DNA of 64,000 bases from Blasia pusilla (taxonomy: Eukaryota; Marchantiophyta; Marchantiopsida; Blasiales), in NCBI GenBank assembly GCA_050084515.1, contig CM114271.1:3658001-3722000 (forward strand). The letters are read 5' to 3'. A program made the position numbers and the translations under genes. Each line of letters begins with the position of its first letter. The stretch's first letter is position 1. Below the pieces are notes generated by a model. It was not told the origin of the DNA and did not search any database. It saw only the letters and a list, made by a program, of their open reading frames with translations. This document shows positions 35,332 to 47,280 of the stretch, piece after piece.

Positions 35332-37642
35332 TCTGCTCGTACTTCTCCGGAGACCCCTGATGATGCGTCCCTTGACCGCAATCCAACCCCTTCTCGACGC
35401 AATTCGAATGGCTTTCAAAAGATCAAGACAGTGCCAAGAGAACGTATTGCCAAGTGCAATGAGGGAAACATAATCAGAGCTACGGAAATCCGTGATTGGA
35501 AACTTCTCTCGCTTTTCAGATTATCCAAAACGCAGTCCTGGCGGCGGAGACTTCCAAATTTATCTTACAATCCTTGCCACTAGAAAAGCTGCTCTCCTTT
35601 CTCGCAATCAAGAATCACGACCATTAGCTCATGCGGAATGAGCGTCCACTTCTTGAGCCCGAGTGAGGCTTCTTGAAGTCGACTGTTCGTCTTCCTATTC
35701 CCCAAATGTGACAACGTCAGTTGTCACAGCCGAGAATGGAGGACTTTCTCAATTGCAGGGTTTCACCCACCGTCTGGCTTTTCTTCAATCCTTCTCTCGT
35801 TAGAGAAACTAGACACCAACTCGCCACCCTCTCTATCTCTCTCGTCTGAATAGTTTACACTACTACTGATTGCAAACATACGTTGCCTACAGAGCGATTT
35901 CCCGTTGCTTCTCTGGAAACATGACAAGACACTATACAGTCCTGGCTCCTTGTCAGAATGCTAAGGTTAAAGTATCTCCAGCAGATTATCTCCTGCGAGC
36001 CTCTCGCTCGCTCATATAAACCTTGCACAGTCCAGACTGTCCAATACGTCCTAGGACTCCAACGGTACACTACCACAACACTATAAGCAGACAGAGACGG
36101 CAGTACGATGGAAGAGAAAGTCGTCGCGCTCCATTCTATTTCTGCCTACCACCTATCTATCAAATCAAACCGCAGCTGCTTATCTCATCAAGCTTAAGAC
36201 CAAAAGCCTCCACATCAATAATTCTTTCTTTCTCCCCTCTGTCAAGATCGCAAAACAAAACCACCGCTGCCTGACACTCAGTACTCTCAGTACACAGCGA
36301 GCAAGGCACCACCACAGCACCTGATAGGCGACCGAGCTACAAATCAAAGCTCCAGTCATCTCCGCTTCTCTCGGTCGTAAATGCGGAGTTCCAACGGTAC
36401 GCGTTCCATGGATCGAACGGATGACGGAGTGCGCGAAAGTGCAGATCGCGCTCCTCACAGGAGCAAAGCGCGAGAGAGAGAGAGCACACAAAGAACAAGA
36501 GAGCTCTACAGGAAGCAGCGCCAGAGGACAGTTCCACGTGGACTGAACGAGTTCAAATTCTTCGTCTACGGAAACTCTCCCCACCAACGGACAGGTCGAC
36601 GGAGGACAACCGCGGCTAAACGGACGGAGCGCTTCCCCGGCGGAGTGCTCTCCCCGCACCACGACCACGAGCTCCACTGACTAACTACATGGACCGTAAG
36701 ATTTGAACTCCCGCCGTAGATCTCCAATCGACGGTCATAATCTCAGACCACGCAGCAGTTTTCTCGCGAACTGCGTAGAGGTAGCACGAATTGCATGCAT
36801 AGATGGATGATGGATATCATGCTTCCATGCATGCATGCATGCATGCCTTCAATTCGCGCCTGTCGTCTTGCAGCTCTGCTGCACTCTCTATTACGTTTCT
36901 GTGCAGAGTTTGAATTTTCCCAACGGTCGTCCTCACCAACGGCTAGTCCATCCGCACGGGAGACGGAAGTCCCACTGTCGTATGTTCATAAACCCTCCGT
37001 CCTCTAGGCCCAGGGTTCCGTCGTCTCGTAGGATCCGTACAACGCTCTTAAAAACCGAATTCTTTTGCTGGAGCTGATTCCCTTTTTTTTCTTTCTTATA
37101 ATTTTTTATTTTTAATGGTAAGTGGTGAATTAAGATGTGCAAGGACTCAAATGAATTTCCCTTTGTTGTAAGAGGTAAGGCCTGTTATTTTTATGAAAAT
37201 GTTACTTAAGTCTTGCTTTGAAAGGATTCATGCAAAAGATTTCATGTCTATCTTGTGTATGTGTGTGTTCTCTCTACTTTTATTGCGCCCATCATCTCCA
37301 CTCGAGAAATGGGTTGTCCTTAGCCACTGCGATATTTTATCGTAGGCAACGGGTCTCCATAGCTTTGCAGCGTGTCTAGGAAAGTGGGCTTTTGCGGCGG
37401 GCTTGGGCGGTTGGAGACGCCAATGCCAGAGGCCCACTTAGGAGTAGTCATAGTTCTCTAGATGTTGCTGATATTCTCTCTACTGTTGGTTATTTTGGTC
37501 GTTAGGGGGGGAGGCCCCCTTCTTTCTCCTCGAGGCCAGTTTTGGCTATTGGGGTTTTTTGGCTCTCTATGCCCCCTCGTTTGTATCGTGATGGGTTTCC
37601 CATCCTATTTTCTATTTATATGTTTATTTTTCCTTTATAATA
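35332..37642. promoter_or_regulatory. upstream region of the kinesin gene
   Basis: About 2.3 kb without a recognised gene. The part next to 35331 should hold the kinesin 5' leader and promoter; in sense orientation an in-frame stop lies about 190 bp upstream of the chosen ATG. Short open frames around 36180-36680 show no known domain. An (ATGC)n run lies at 36826-36848. No core promoter element can be assigned with confidence. Confidence 0.4.
36826..36848. repeat. (ATGC)n microsatellite
   Basis: About five to six tandem atgc units; the run is self-complementary. Confidence 0.95.
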
Positions 37643-37818
37643 CTAGTGGGCAGCCCGTGCCATGCATCTTGTTAGAAAAAAATAAATTCTTGTCCAGAGA
37701 ATGAAAAGCATTTTCTTGTTGTCTATTTAAGGAGAAACTTTTCTTGTTGCCCACTTGCCACATGTAAAGCAGAGAGGTATTTGCAAATAAAGAAGGCACT
37801 CTCCCATAATAATATAGA
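37643..37818 (-). mobile_element. small non-autonomous Helitron
   Basis: Read on the - strand it starts TCTATATTATTATGGGAGAG and ends in CTAG before T, with a g-c-a-c-g-g-g-c-t-g-c-c-c stem region just upstream of the end. The start is nearly identical to those of H3 (58059) and H5 (60834). 176 bp, no coding. Confidence 0.78.
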
Positions 37819-37869
37819 TGGTTACCTTTAGCTACTATACTCTCGGGCAAGTCCTCATCAACAATTTTT

Positions 37870-38245
37870 TAGTGTTGGAGGATCCCCATTGTTGTCCCGA
37901 ATGCATCTTGGGGCTAAAAGTTATGGTCCGAAATGTAGTCATCTTCCCCAAACGCGCATTCCAAAACTGGTTCTCACCTCTTTGGCAACCAACCTTCCAA
38001 GACTCAACTCATCTCAAGTCTTGGTTCACGTTTGGTCTAGATTTCCCGATCGCGACTACTAACGCATGAAACGCACAACTTTGTTTCGCGTTTCGTCTCT
38101 TGGATTTTTCCAAGAGACTTTTCCAAAAGCCTCTCCAAAGCGCGATCATCGCAACGTGAGTCCACTTGAGTTATGATGCTCCGCTTGGTGCCTACTTGGT
38201 GTTCATTTGGTTACGAGGGTAGCAACAATAGGGCAAGTTAAGGGT
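37870..38245 (+). repeat. dispersed repeat D2, first copy
   Basis: Aligns with the reverse complement of 62545-62890. Shared blocks include ggttctcacctctttggca, ctcaagtcttggtt, acgcatgaaac, cgtctcttg and gttccgcttgg-type sequences. No coding; the element class is unknown. Confidence 0.75.
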
Positions 38246-40798
38246 CTAGGGTTGGATGTCATGGTCTGTCGAGACCGAGTTTTTCATATGGATAACATTA
38301 GAGTTCATTTTATCGGTAGACTACAGAGCCAGTCGAGATCGAGTTTTTCATACAAATAACAAAAGAATTCAATTTATTTGATTCTCCAATTAAGAGGGGC
38401 AGAAGATGTTGTATAATTGGATTTATAGGCTATGAGGGTTGCTAGGACGTTGGACATTTCTTGCCCCCAAAACTTTTGGGGGCATGAAATTTAGTGAGGC
38501 CCTAGGGTCAAGAGGACGTTACGTCCATGGGATGTACCCTCATAGGTCCTCTTTGGCAAGATAAGGTGGCGAATTTTAGTGCACTACTGTCCAACCTATA
38601 TAAAATAGATCGATAAACATGTTTGATTGGTTTGGAAAAAGAAAATATGCCACCCATGTTTTTAGGGTCCATGTAGTGTTTGAAAATGAAGAAGTCATCC
38701 TCCCTTAACAGTATGGATTTTGTCTATGGGTCCTAGCGAACAACAAATATTTGGAGGAGTTTTTTGAGATGGATATTAGGAATGGGTATTCTTTGTAAGG
38801 TCATCTTGTAAATCCGATGATTTTTTTAATTGGCGCAAAAATTGTTGAATGAAACATTGATATGGAGAAGCTAGTGTCTTTGTAAAAATTCAATTTTTAG
38901 AAAGTTAAGAAAACATTTCAGTGAGATAAATAGGTGTATGCCCTTGGTGGTTGCGAGTTTACATGCAACACGATGGGGTTGAGTGGCACTTAATGGGCTC
39001 GACGATGTTTAAAAGATGTCAATCGCTACGAGATGGCCCCCTCATAAGATGAATCTGTTTTGGGGTTCTAATTGAAGATTGGGCATACAAGAATTTGAAA
39101 ATTGGGCCAAAAAAAAATTCAACCATATAAAATATCGGTAAATATTCTTAATCCACATGATATCTATCAAATATTCCCTACTAGAAAATGAAATTATATG
39201 TAATATTCTCTTTCCCATGCTCACTGTTTTGCAAGCTCTCCACTAACTCTATTCAGAGCTTGTTGAGTGACAACTAACCCCTTAATATCCAAGACTTGGA
39301 GCATCTTGGAGAATAATGTAAATACCTTTTACACCAAGCTATCCAAAAAAGCTACTCAAAACAACTAAGTGGATGGCTTTTCTCATACGATATATATTAG
39401 CCTTGTGGCCCTCATAGTGTACCAGTAGGTACTCGAGGCTAACGATGGGAAGTTTTAATTACCCATCATTAGCCACTTACATTGCAATGATGGACCCCAA
39501 CTTACCTTGAATAGACACTCACGGTTGCCAAATTGAACTCTCCAAAATTGACTCTAAATTAGCCAAACACACCTGTCAAGACATGCTAAACACCCAACGA
39601 CGATCCTTGTGTAGCAACACCATAACTAGGACCAGAATAGGAAACCCCACATCAAAAGAGGAAACCACAACAAAACCACACGATGAAACAACCTCTAGCA
39701 ACGTTGGACGGTTGGCCTAGGACCCATGGAACTTTTCCATGGGGACCGTATCTTAAAGTACAAGCAACGAGTCTTTATCTCTTTACAATGTGCAAAGCTA
39801 TTGGGCTTAAGTGGTAAACTCATGGTGTAGACGACGCAATAGCTAGAGGTTCTCTTGTTGATAATCATGTTTCTTTCGATATCGCTTATATTATTTTTTA
39901 TGTTGGTGAGTTTGGATTTTACAAGATTCCTCATTTTTTCTTTGTCCCTTGTCGGGTTGGCCTTTGTGTTCCCTAGCTCTATAAGTCCCCCTCTTTCTAC
40001 TTCTGATGATTGCTCCCACCTTCTTTTATTCAACTTGTTATTTCTTCATTTTGCATATTCTTCTCATAACCTTTGTGAAGAAGTAATCTTCGTATATAAG
40101 CATAATTGCCAATAATCATACCGATAAACACTTCTCCTAAGTGTGGAGAAAAATAGTCAAATCTTGACTTATGTTTCAAGCAAAGAGGCTCTTGCAAATT
40201 ATAAAGCTTCACTTCATTACTAATATAAACAAGTGAGGTGACTATGCAATATATGGTCATTAGATTTTACTTTGTAAAATTTTCCATTGAAAAGTTAGCA
40301 TGTGTATAAATAAATATTAAATGTATAATAAAATTTTCATTTTATGTTATGAAATTACTGAAATTTTTGTTTATTTCATGTAAGAATCTCCTCATACAAA
40401 ACATTTTGCATGTAAATTACCCTCTTCCTTTGAATATAAGTTCATAAGGTAAGCATGTATTGGAAAGTTATATCCCATAGAGATAACTGAATCCTTATTC
40501 ACAATGGAGTCAAAAGTAACGTAAGTACATAGCATATAATTTTTACAAGATTTATATTTTGTCATTATTTTCAAGGATGAATTCATAAAATAATTCCACA
40601 CAAGCGAGAATAATATTTAATTCATCATCCTCACAAGAGACCATATATATGATCTCTTTAAAGTTTCTTGGATAATTTCCATGATAAAGAAGTCTTGACA
40701 AAATTTCTCACTAAAGATTATAAGTTTTCCCCCAAATGGTGAATCTATCAAGGCAAGAGATACCAATCCCATGATATCTTATGGAGTATAATTCACAA

Positions 40799-40862
<64 letters not shown>

Positions 40863-42452
40863 TATTCTACACGACCATATCATAATCTTGAAAGTTAATT
40901 AAGTCCAAAGATAGTATGGCATTCAAGAACAACAACTTAGGGGTTTTTGTAATTACGTGACTTAATTCATATAAGAGATCCTATTTGAGTGGAACAAAAA
41001 TTCAACTCCATAATCTAGTGGATCGAATAGTTTTATTTTAAGATTGAAGGGTGAAATGGGTCAATGGAGTTGAGAATCTCAACAAGTCTCATAAACTTAT
41101 TCGGAGCAGAAGAACACTTCACTATTGTCCTCAAGAAGTCCCAATTGAATAGAAACTTCTTAAAATTTTGATATAGCACTCCATCCAAAGTTCCCAAAAA
41201 TTCATATAAAGTTGCACCTCGAACACGATGAAAAAGAAATCACAACTAATGACATTCTCCATTGTTTATGAAGAAGTATAATCATTTAGTACACTCTATA
41301 ATGCGCTCTTCTACCCAATTCTTCATATCAAAGTTAAGTTTTTAAATTGAATATAATATAAGAGAATGGGATGTATATTATAGTGCAATCTGTACTAGAT
41401 TACCAATAGGATGATCGCAATATTTTCTTCTTCGTATCCTATGAGTTCATCTTTTATTATACCAACGATAATATGAAGGAAACTAGAGATATACATATCA
41501 ACAAGCAAGAGGAAATAATCAAATACTTGTAAACCACTATGTTATGGCGATCTCCTTGTTTCTCTGAATAACATCCTTAAGCGCCTCATCATTATTGAAG
41601 TAAGCTATTTAAATAAACTATTTGTGCCATTAGTAGATGAACGGCTAATCTCACGATACGTGGATATTTTACAAACAAATCAAATTTCAAAATTTTCCAA
41701 CATGCCTCACAAGAAGAAATATATCTCACGCAATAAAGGAAGAAGTTAGTACAAATAGAAATAAATAACGAATCTTTATGAAAATATTTTAAGAAATCCT
41801 TAGGAGAATCAAATCATCCAAAGATTCTTATATGCATATTCTATTAGTATTTTATAACAAAAAGAGTGTTGGTATCTTATACTAAAATCAAGGATAATAT
41901 ATATGATTAATATAAAATCAAGGATAATACATAAGGCATGATCCATCGATTAACAACTATTTTTCAAAAATATTTGTAAATATGGATAGGGAATTTCCTA
42001 TCCACATATGGAGCATTGAGATTTAATTCTCCACATAGACCATTAATTATGCAATTATCCATACTAAAATAAATTATAGGATCAATATTGGATCAAGAAT
42101 TTCAACATATGTTATATTATCATAATCAAAAGCAATATGTGATTTATCCCCGCATGCCAAAATAATCAAAATACGAACATATGGAAAGTCTCTTTTTTGA
42201 AAGTCCACCACATGGATGCATACCAAAATATTACCAAAAATATTTTTTTTTCTTCATGAGTGTTAAAATCCTCCTCGTCTCCTTTAGTTGACCAAACAAT
42301 AATGTTCGTGTAATCTCATGCCACTTAGGATTACATGTCATGGTAAAAAAGTAATAAAAGTTAGGAGTAGTAGTCACTTGGGATATGTATGGATAGAAAA
42401 AGTGCATATTTTCGGAAGAAAAGATTTAGATAGTTAGAAAAAAGAAAAGGTA
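38246..42452. other. AT-rich intergenic DNA
   Basis: About 4.2 kb of AT-rich sequence without a supported gene. Frames are short and scattered. It holds a long (GA)n run at 40801-40859 and a small direct repeat of taaaatcaaggataata near 41885-41930. The right edge at 42453-42457 is the target-site duplication of copia-2. Confidence 0.6.
40801..40859. repeat. (GA)n microsatellite, about 59 bp
   Basis: Uninterrupted dinucleotide repeat of about 29 units. Confidence 0.97.
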
Positions 42453-42457
42453 TACGG
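42453..42457. repeat. target-site duplication of copia-2 (left), TACGG
   Basis: TACGG directly before the first LTR base; the same five bases follow the 3' LTR at 55597-55601. Five base pairs is the usual copia duplication length. Confidence 0.85.
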
Positions 42458-42577
42458 TATTGAAGATTGAGTTACAGTCAAGCTCATGAGACACCTGAAC
42501 TGCTACATTTGGTACTCACACGAAGTAGGGAAGCTTAATCTTGGTTAGTCAGTTAAGCGCAATTATCTTAACTAGGG
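42458..42577 (+). repeat. 5' LTR of copia-2, first part (before copy B)
   Basis: 120 bp starting TATTGAAG, matching 2090-2209 of the copia-1 LTR. It stops at ctaggg, where copy B begins. Confidence 0.9.
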
Positions 42578-42707
42578 TGTTGTGCGCATACACATCGCTA
42601 CACAACATACATCGTTGTCACCGAACACACACACAAACACGCACGATCCCATGCTAACTCATGGCATCCAAACAACAAGACAAGAAGTACCAAAATATCT
42701 CCAATCG
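42578..42707 (-). repeat. 3' terminal repeat of copy B
   Basis: 130 bp. In element sense it runs from CGATTGGAGATATTTT to GCGCACAACA, preceded by a purine-rich aaggagg. It is the inverted partner of 51386-51515. Confidence 0.9.
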
Positions 42708-42884
42708 CCTCCTTAGCTGGTGGTTAGGTCCCTCTAACTCCAGAGAGCCATCTATCCCTACCTACCGTGATATACATCTCTCGGACGCTAAGAGCAAGAA
42801 GGCCAGTGCTCATGTGGTCCCATCATTAGTCGCCTTCTTGTCATCCATGTCACAGACATAAGTCAGAATGTATAAGTACCTACT
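42708..42884 (-). other. 3' untranslated region of copy B
   Basis: Noncoding stretch between the PHD-finger stop and the terminal repeat, aligned with 8147-8324 of copy A on the other strand. It ends with a purine-rich aaggagg in element sense. Confidence 0.65.
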
Positions 42885-43211
42885 CTATATACATCTGGGA
42901 CACATCCATTGTACATGAGGAACCCTAATGAGAGGTGGCGTCAAACATGCCATATGCCATCCTCTTGAACATCCATCACAGACTAGCATAGTGGCTGCAC
43001 CACGGACAGAACCACACAACATACACCGCAAGCTTGTAGGAACTATTGCTAAGCTCGGATCAACTGTACCATCAATGTTAGGAAGGTGACATGGCGCACA
43101 ATTACGCACGTGGTTCTTCCATACCATACCATCGCGTCCCTCCAGCAAGAGAACACCGGATGGCAAAACGTCACGCACTCTCAAGATAGTGCGCCATGCA
43201 GTCACATCCAA
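42885..43211 (-). pseudogene. integrase C-terminal SH3-like tail plus PHD finger (copy B)
   Basis: A 108-residue open stretch downstream of the integrase core and separated from it by a stop near 43251. The first half (about residues 9-45) has G-V-L-L-L-E-G-R-D-G and W-K-N-H-V-R-N-C-A-P-C, the pattern of the GPY/F-type SH3-like tail of gypsy integrases. The second half (about 61-108) is a PHD finger of the Cys4-His-Cys3 type. C-M-L-C is followed after a short loop by C-D-G-C, then W-H-M-A-C, P-P-L, V-P, and W-M-C-P-R-C, with the conserved Trp before the last Cys pair. PHD fingers read histone H3 N-terminal tails. Here one sits where chromoviruses have a chromodomain, so it may steer integration. 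All eight zinc ligands are present. Confidence 0.9.
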
Positions 43212-43250
43212 CGTCGTCGGTGCCGTCTACTGCAAGTAGACATAATCTCC

Positions 43251-44240
43251 CTAATGAAACCTCCGGATAGTTGGTCGATAACTACCACCCCGAATAGTCG
43301 CATACCTCAACGTATCCCGATGCTGCGCGATCGCCAAGTTCTCGAACGTCATGGGCATCACTCTTCGAAACAACTCAGTCCTTTGAGAACATGCTCGCAT
43401 CCATACATCTGGGTCATCAAGGTCCAGGACCTCACCAACATCTCGATGAATGGCCGCAGGTAAATCTGGCTCTCGGCCATAAAGTAGCAAGTACGGTGAA
43501 AAAGACGCTAAGGATGCTTGCCTGCTGAATCTATATCCCATCGCCAACCACGGCAACTGGAGGTCCCAATCTCCTAGGTGACCTCTCTGCAAGCCATACT
43601 TGCGTAAACCCCTCTTCATCGTCTGCACAATTCTCTCCGCTAATCCATCCGCCTCGGGATGATCTCGCGAAGTCATGCGGTGGTCGATCAGCGCCTGATC
43701 ACACAAGGCCTGGAACTCACCGTGAAACTCGGTACCCTGGTCTGTCAACATCTTAACTGGTGCGCCATAATGACTCAGCACTCTGTCAAGGAAGGCATAA
43801 GCTACTCCCTCACTCGCTTTGTCAGGCAATGCAACCAACTCGATCCACTTCGAGAAGTGCTCAACCATCACCAACACATAACGACTGTGACACTCGGTCA
43901 AAGGCAAAGGTCCTGAAAAATCCAAACTCCATCTATACCCTAAGCGCATGATCGGTAATGGATACAATTTTGGAGTTGGAGCATTGAACGATGCTCGGAC
44001 TCGATCACACACCATGCACTTGGAAACAAATAACTCAACGTCAATCTGCATGCCTTGCCACCAATACTGAATCTGGAGCAAGTTGTACGTCTGCTTCACC
44101 CTAAAGTGACTCAACTCCTTGTGGGCATGCTGCACTAGTGGTGCTCTCTGTGAAGGATTCGGCACTACGCGTACTCTATCATCCTCCCAAACCCTCAAAA
44201 CATGTATCCCCTCCCAACGGAACCGTCTGGCCCGCTGTAG
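43251..44240 (-). pseudogene. gypsy integrase core (copy B)
   Basis: The long open stretch covers the HHCC zinc-binding region (H-A-H-K-E-L-S-H ... C-M-V-C) and a DDE core with all three acidic residues: L-D-F-S-G-P-L-P (about 43905-43930), L-T-D-Q-G-T-E-F (about 43730-43755) and E-A-D-G-L-A-E (about 43640-43660). The second Asp and the Glu are about 35 residues apart, as expected. It continues with R-E-P-D-L-P-A-A-I and ends at a stop soon after T-I-R-R. Apart from the stop before the SH3-like tail this domain looks intact. Confidence 0.93.
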
Positions 44241-45134
44241 GATCCAATCCTGCTCTCTAGCACCCACGATTTCCGCAACGCTACCAGTATGAAGGAACTC
44301 CAAGACTACTCCATCATCATTAATATCTCGACCACCTATCGTCTCCTCACTGGCCTCGAGATCCAAGGACTCTCCACTAGACCTCGCCATCGAAGTCTCC
44401 ACACTCTGGCTCTCCATGGCCAACATGGCTAAATAGGCTGACTTGTGCCATTCTGGCACTGACTCCTCATCACTCTCTCTATGCCATCGAGCTCCAGTCG
44501 CATCTTGCTGGCTCGGGCATGGGTTACGACTCAACCCATCTGCATCTTGGTTGAGCATCCCAAGTCTATGTACCACCTGAAAATCATACTCCTGCAACAA
44601 TAGAGCCCATCTCGCAAGCTTCCCTGTAAGCTTGTTGGACTTCATCAACCACTTTAGTGGTTGATGATCAGTGATGATGGTAAAGGGGTTGCCGAATAAG
44701 TAACACCTCAAAATACGCGACAACCCACACTGCAGCCAAGCACTCACCCTCAAATGAGCTATACTTCGCCTCTGCAGTGTTGTTCGAGCGTCTAGCGTAA
44801 GCCACCACGAACTCTCTACCCTCATCATCATGTTGGGTGAGCACTGCTCCAAGCCCCAACATGCTCCAATCTGTGTGCAATTGGAAAGGACGCCCCTGAT
44901 CGGTCTCCTCAAGATGGGCGCGGACGTCAACCTATCCTTGAGCAAGTGAAATGCTCGCTCCAGCTCATCCCCCCAGTTCCACTTGTGATCTACCTTGGTC
45001 AGCAAGGTTAGCGGCTTCGCAATCGAACTGAATCCCTTGACGTACCGCCGATAGAAATTCGCCAATCCCATGAATGCGCGAACATGGCTCACGTTTGTAG
45101 GGCATGGAATGCGTGAGATAGCCTCTATCTTCAT
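44241..45134 (-). pseudogene. RT connection and RNase H (copy B), frameshifted
   Basis: Begins with F-M-G-L-A-N-F-Y-R-R-Y and W-G-D-E-L-E-R-A-F and ends with L-L-Q-E-Y-D-F-Q-V-V-H-R and D-A-D-G-L-S-R-N-P. In the middle the RNase H part (H-T-D-W-S-M-L-G-L-G-A-V-L, F-E-G-E-C-L) is read in another frame at 44668-44880, so compensating shifts surround it. The I-I-T-D-H-Q-P-L-K-W catalytic block is present. It is homologous to 6300-6790 in copy A, which is not frameshifted at that point. Confidence 0.88.
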
Positions 45135-45139
45135 CTGCT

Positions 45140-46066
45140 AAACACCAAGGCCCCTTGGGTATATCGTATGACCCAAGTACTCAATCTGGTCATAGAAGAA
45201 CTTGCACTTGCCTCGATGTAGCTTCAGCCCATGTAGTTGCAATCGTCAAAACACCTCCTCAAAATGTCGCTCATGCTCCTCAATCGTGGCGGGAAAGACT
45301 ACAATGTCATCAATATAACACCTAGCGAAATCCAGACCAGCCAAGATCCTATCCATGACCCTCTGAAACTCATCCGAGGCGTTCTTTAACCCAAATGGTA
45401 AGAATGGCCACTAGAACAAACAATCCTTCCCGTGAGGATCGATGCCCCAAAATGCCGTCTTTTTCCTGTCCTCCAATTTGATAGGCAGTTGATGGTATTT
45501 GGCTCGCAAATCCAATGAACCAAAGACCTTTGCGTGACCAATCGCATCAAAGATCTCCTCAAGGATGGGCATGGCATACCTGTCGGACTTCGTCTGCCGA
45601 TTGATAGGTCGGTAATCCCCACACATCCGCCTATCCGTCCAGCTGCCATGCACATCCTTCTTGGTAGGCATGACAGTGGCTGATGCTTACTCCCCATGTG
45701 ACACCTCCAGTAGTCTTGCTCCGACCAAGTCCTGGCTCCTACTCTAAATCAGATCTCTCTCCATATCACTGTACCTGTAGGGTCGTCACTCGACAACTCA
45801 ATTCGGATCCCCGGTCCCTTCAGCGTACCCAAATCCTCCATGTTAAACGCAAAGCAGCTCCTATAACTCGTGAGGAACTGATGTATCCGGCGCCGCTCTC
45901 CTCCTGTCAACTTAGGGCCCATATCTGGCTCCCAAGTCTCCATCGTGACTACGATAGGACTCTCCGGTGCATATCGGGGGTTGCTTATGTGCAACCCCGT
46001 CTCGAACAATAACACTCGGCCGCTCTCCTCCAGCCAACTGCAAACTCTGATCTCCTCCACATGCAC
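45140..46066 (-). pseudogene. gypsy reverse transcriptase (copy B)
   Basis: Blocks in order: W-E-P-D-M-G-P-K-L-T, F-A-F-N-M-E-D-L-G, M-C-G-D-Y-R-P-I-N, R-Y-A-M-P-I-L-E-E-I-F, L-P-F-G-L-K-N-A, and the catalytic Y-I-D-D box (about 45302-45321). Stops fall after the R-I-E-L block, at a TAG near 45413 and near 45250. The catalytic aspartates are intact. Confidence 0.92.
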
Positions 46067-46289
46067 TGTCTAGAACCACGCTCGATGATGTGGCTATCAT
46101 CTCATGGCATACCTGCAAAACATCCCAAGAAGTCCAAGGGTGTCTCTCCCGATCTCCCCTAGTGTGTCGATCTCCTTGGGAGTTGCCCCCAGCCACTGCC
46201 TCCACCGTCTCGATAGACATGGGGCTCACCAACGCAACCGTTGTGATCTGTCGCGATCTCATACGACGTTGCTCCGCCACTTCCAAGCT

Positions 46290-47280
46290 GAGGATCCATG
46301 TCAAGCAGTTCAGGTCCATCGCCTGACCCAAGACATGGCGTCGTGATGCCTCTGACAGTGACGGTACTGCCGTCATTCCTATGGGAAATCCCATGGCTTG
46401 CTCTCTCTTTTCGGCGTTGGGCTCCACCAACCGCTGAACCTGGTTATCCCAAACCAAGCCAGGACCGGCCTTTTTGTATGCATAAGAAGCGGGAAAACTC
46501 ACAAACGTGGGCAAGGCTGCCCGCGGGCTGCCTACCCTATTGACCACAGTCAACGGTGGTCGATCATTGTGCCTCACTGCCTGTGATCGACAACCTGGAT
46601 CCAGAATGGAATCCACTAACAAATGGGAGGGGCGGTCCACTCTCCCATACGCCCTCCGTAACACCGCATGGGGCATCAAGTTGGTCCATCATAGATGTGG
46701 GCAATGGGCTCTAGAACCTACACTCGCCGCATCTAAGAATACTGTTGGGCCGATCCAGGCACGCACCTGATGAACACTCGTCACCACCTGTGACCTGAAG
46801 TCTCCTAAGATTGGCACATTCTCCTGAATGTAGGCTGGAGAACGAGACTGGTGCTCCTGCAACTGCCGTAAGACCCTCAACATCTCCCAAAACAACGTGG
46901 ATTGATTGTCAGCCAACCCACTGCCTCGTCCAGCACTCGATTGGCCCTCACATGGCCAACCGGAAATGACCAAATCAATGGTCCCTACCCGCTCTAAGTT
47001 CTCGCCCAAAGAACGTAAATACCCTCGTAAGGAAGCGTGGTATCCTGCATCATGGACGCTTGCATAATAGGTCAGGAAAACGTAGGCGTAACTGCGCCAC
47101 ATGTCGTAGTGAGATGCGCCTTGCAACATCATCACTCTCCACATACACGTAGTGCTGCACTCGTAATCCTACTTGCAAAATAGCAGCTAACCCGGTGCTA
47201 ATCCCTCCAAAGAGATCTAACACTCGAATACCCTCCTCGAGAATACACCACATAATGGGTGTGGTATCCAAGGGTGTCAT
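46290..47280 (-). pseudogene. cytosine-5 DNA methyltransferase domain (copy B)
   Basis: Motifs in canonical order: I, V-L-D-L-F-G-G-I-S-T-G-L (about 47200-47230); II, a V-E-S-D-D block; IV, S-G-W-P-C-E-G-Q-S with the catalytic Pro-Cys (about 46943-46965); VI, E-N-V-P (about 46810-46824); VIII, D-A-A-S-V-G-S-R-A-H (about 46710-46745); then R-E-Q-A-M-G-F and X-like L-G-Q-A-M-D-L-N-C-L-T-W (about 46298-46335). About 330 residues, in three frames: one frameshift near 47065 and a TGA at 46689 replacing a Trp that is intact in copy A. No regulatory domain of DNMT1, CMT or DRM type is attached. It would methylate C5 of cytosine in DNA, target unknown. It sits between retropepsin and RT, as in copy A. 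Confidence 0.9.

Noticed and set aside
34414-35418. Kinesin start at 35418
   Set aside because: The codon there is TTG. The first in-frame ATG after the upstream stop is at 35331, giving M-A-K-G-I-S-P-L-R-L-F.
42885-43211. Chromodomain at the integrase C-terminus
   Set aside because: The residues form a Cys4-His-Cys3 zinc finger; no aromatic-cage chromodomain pattern is present.
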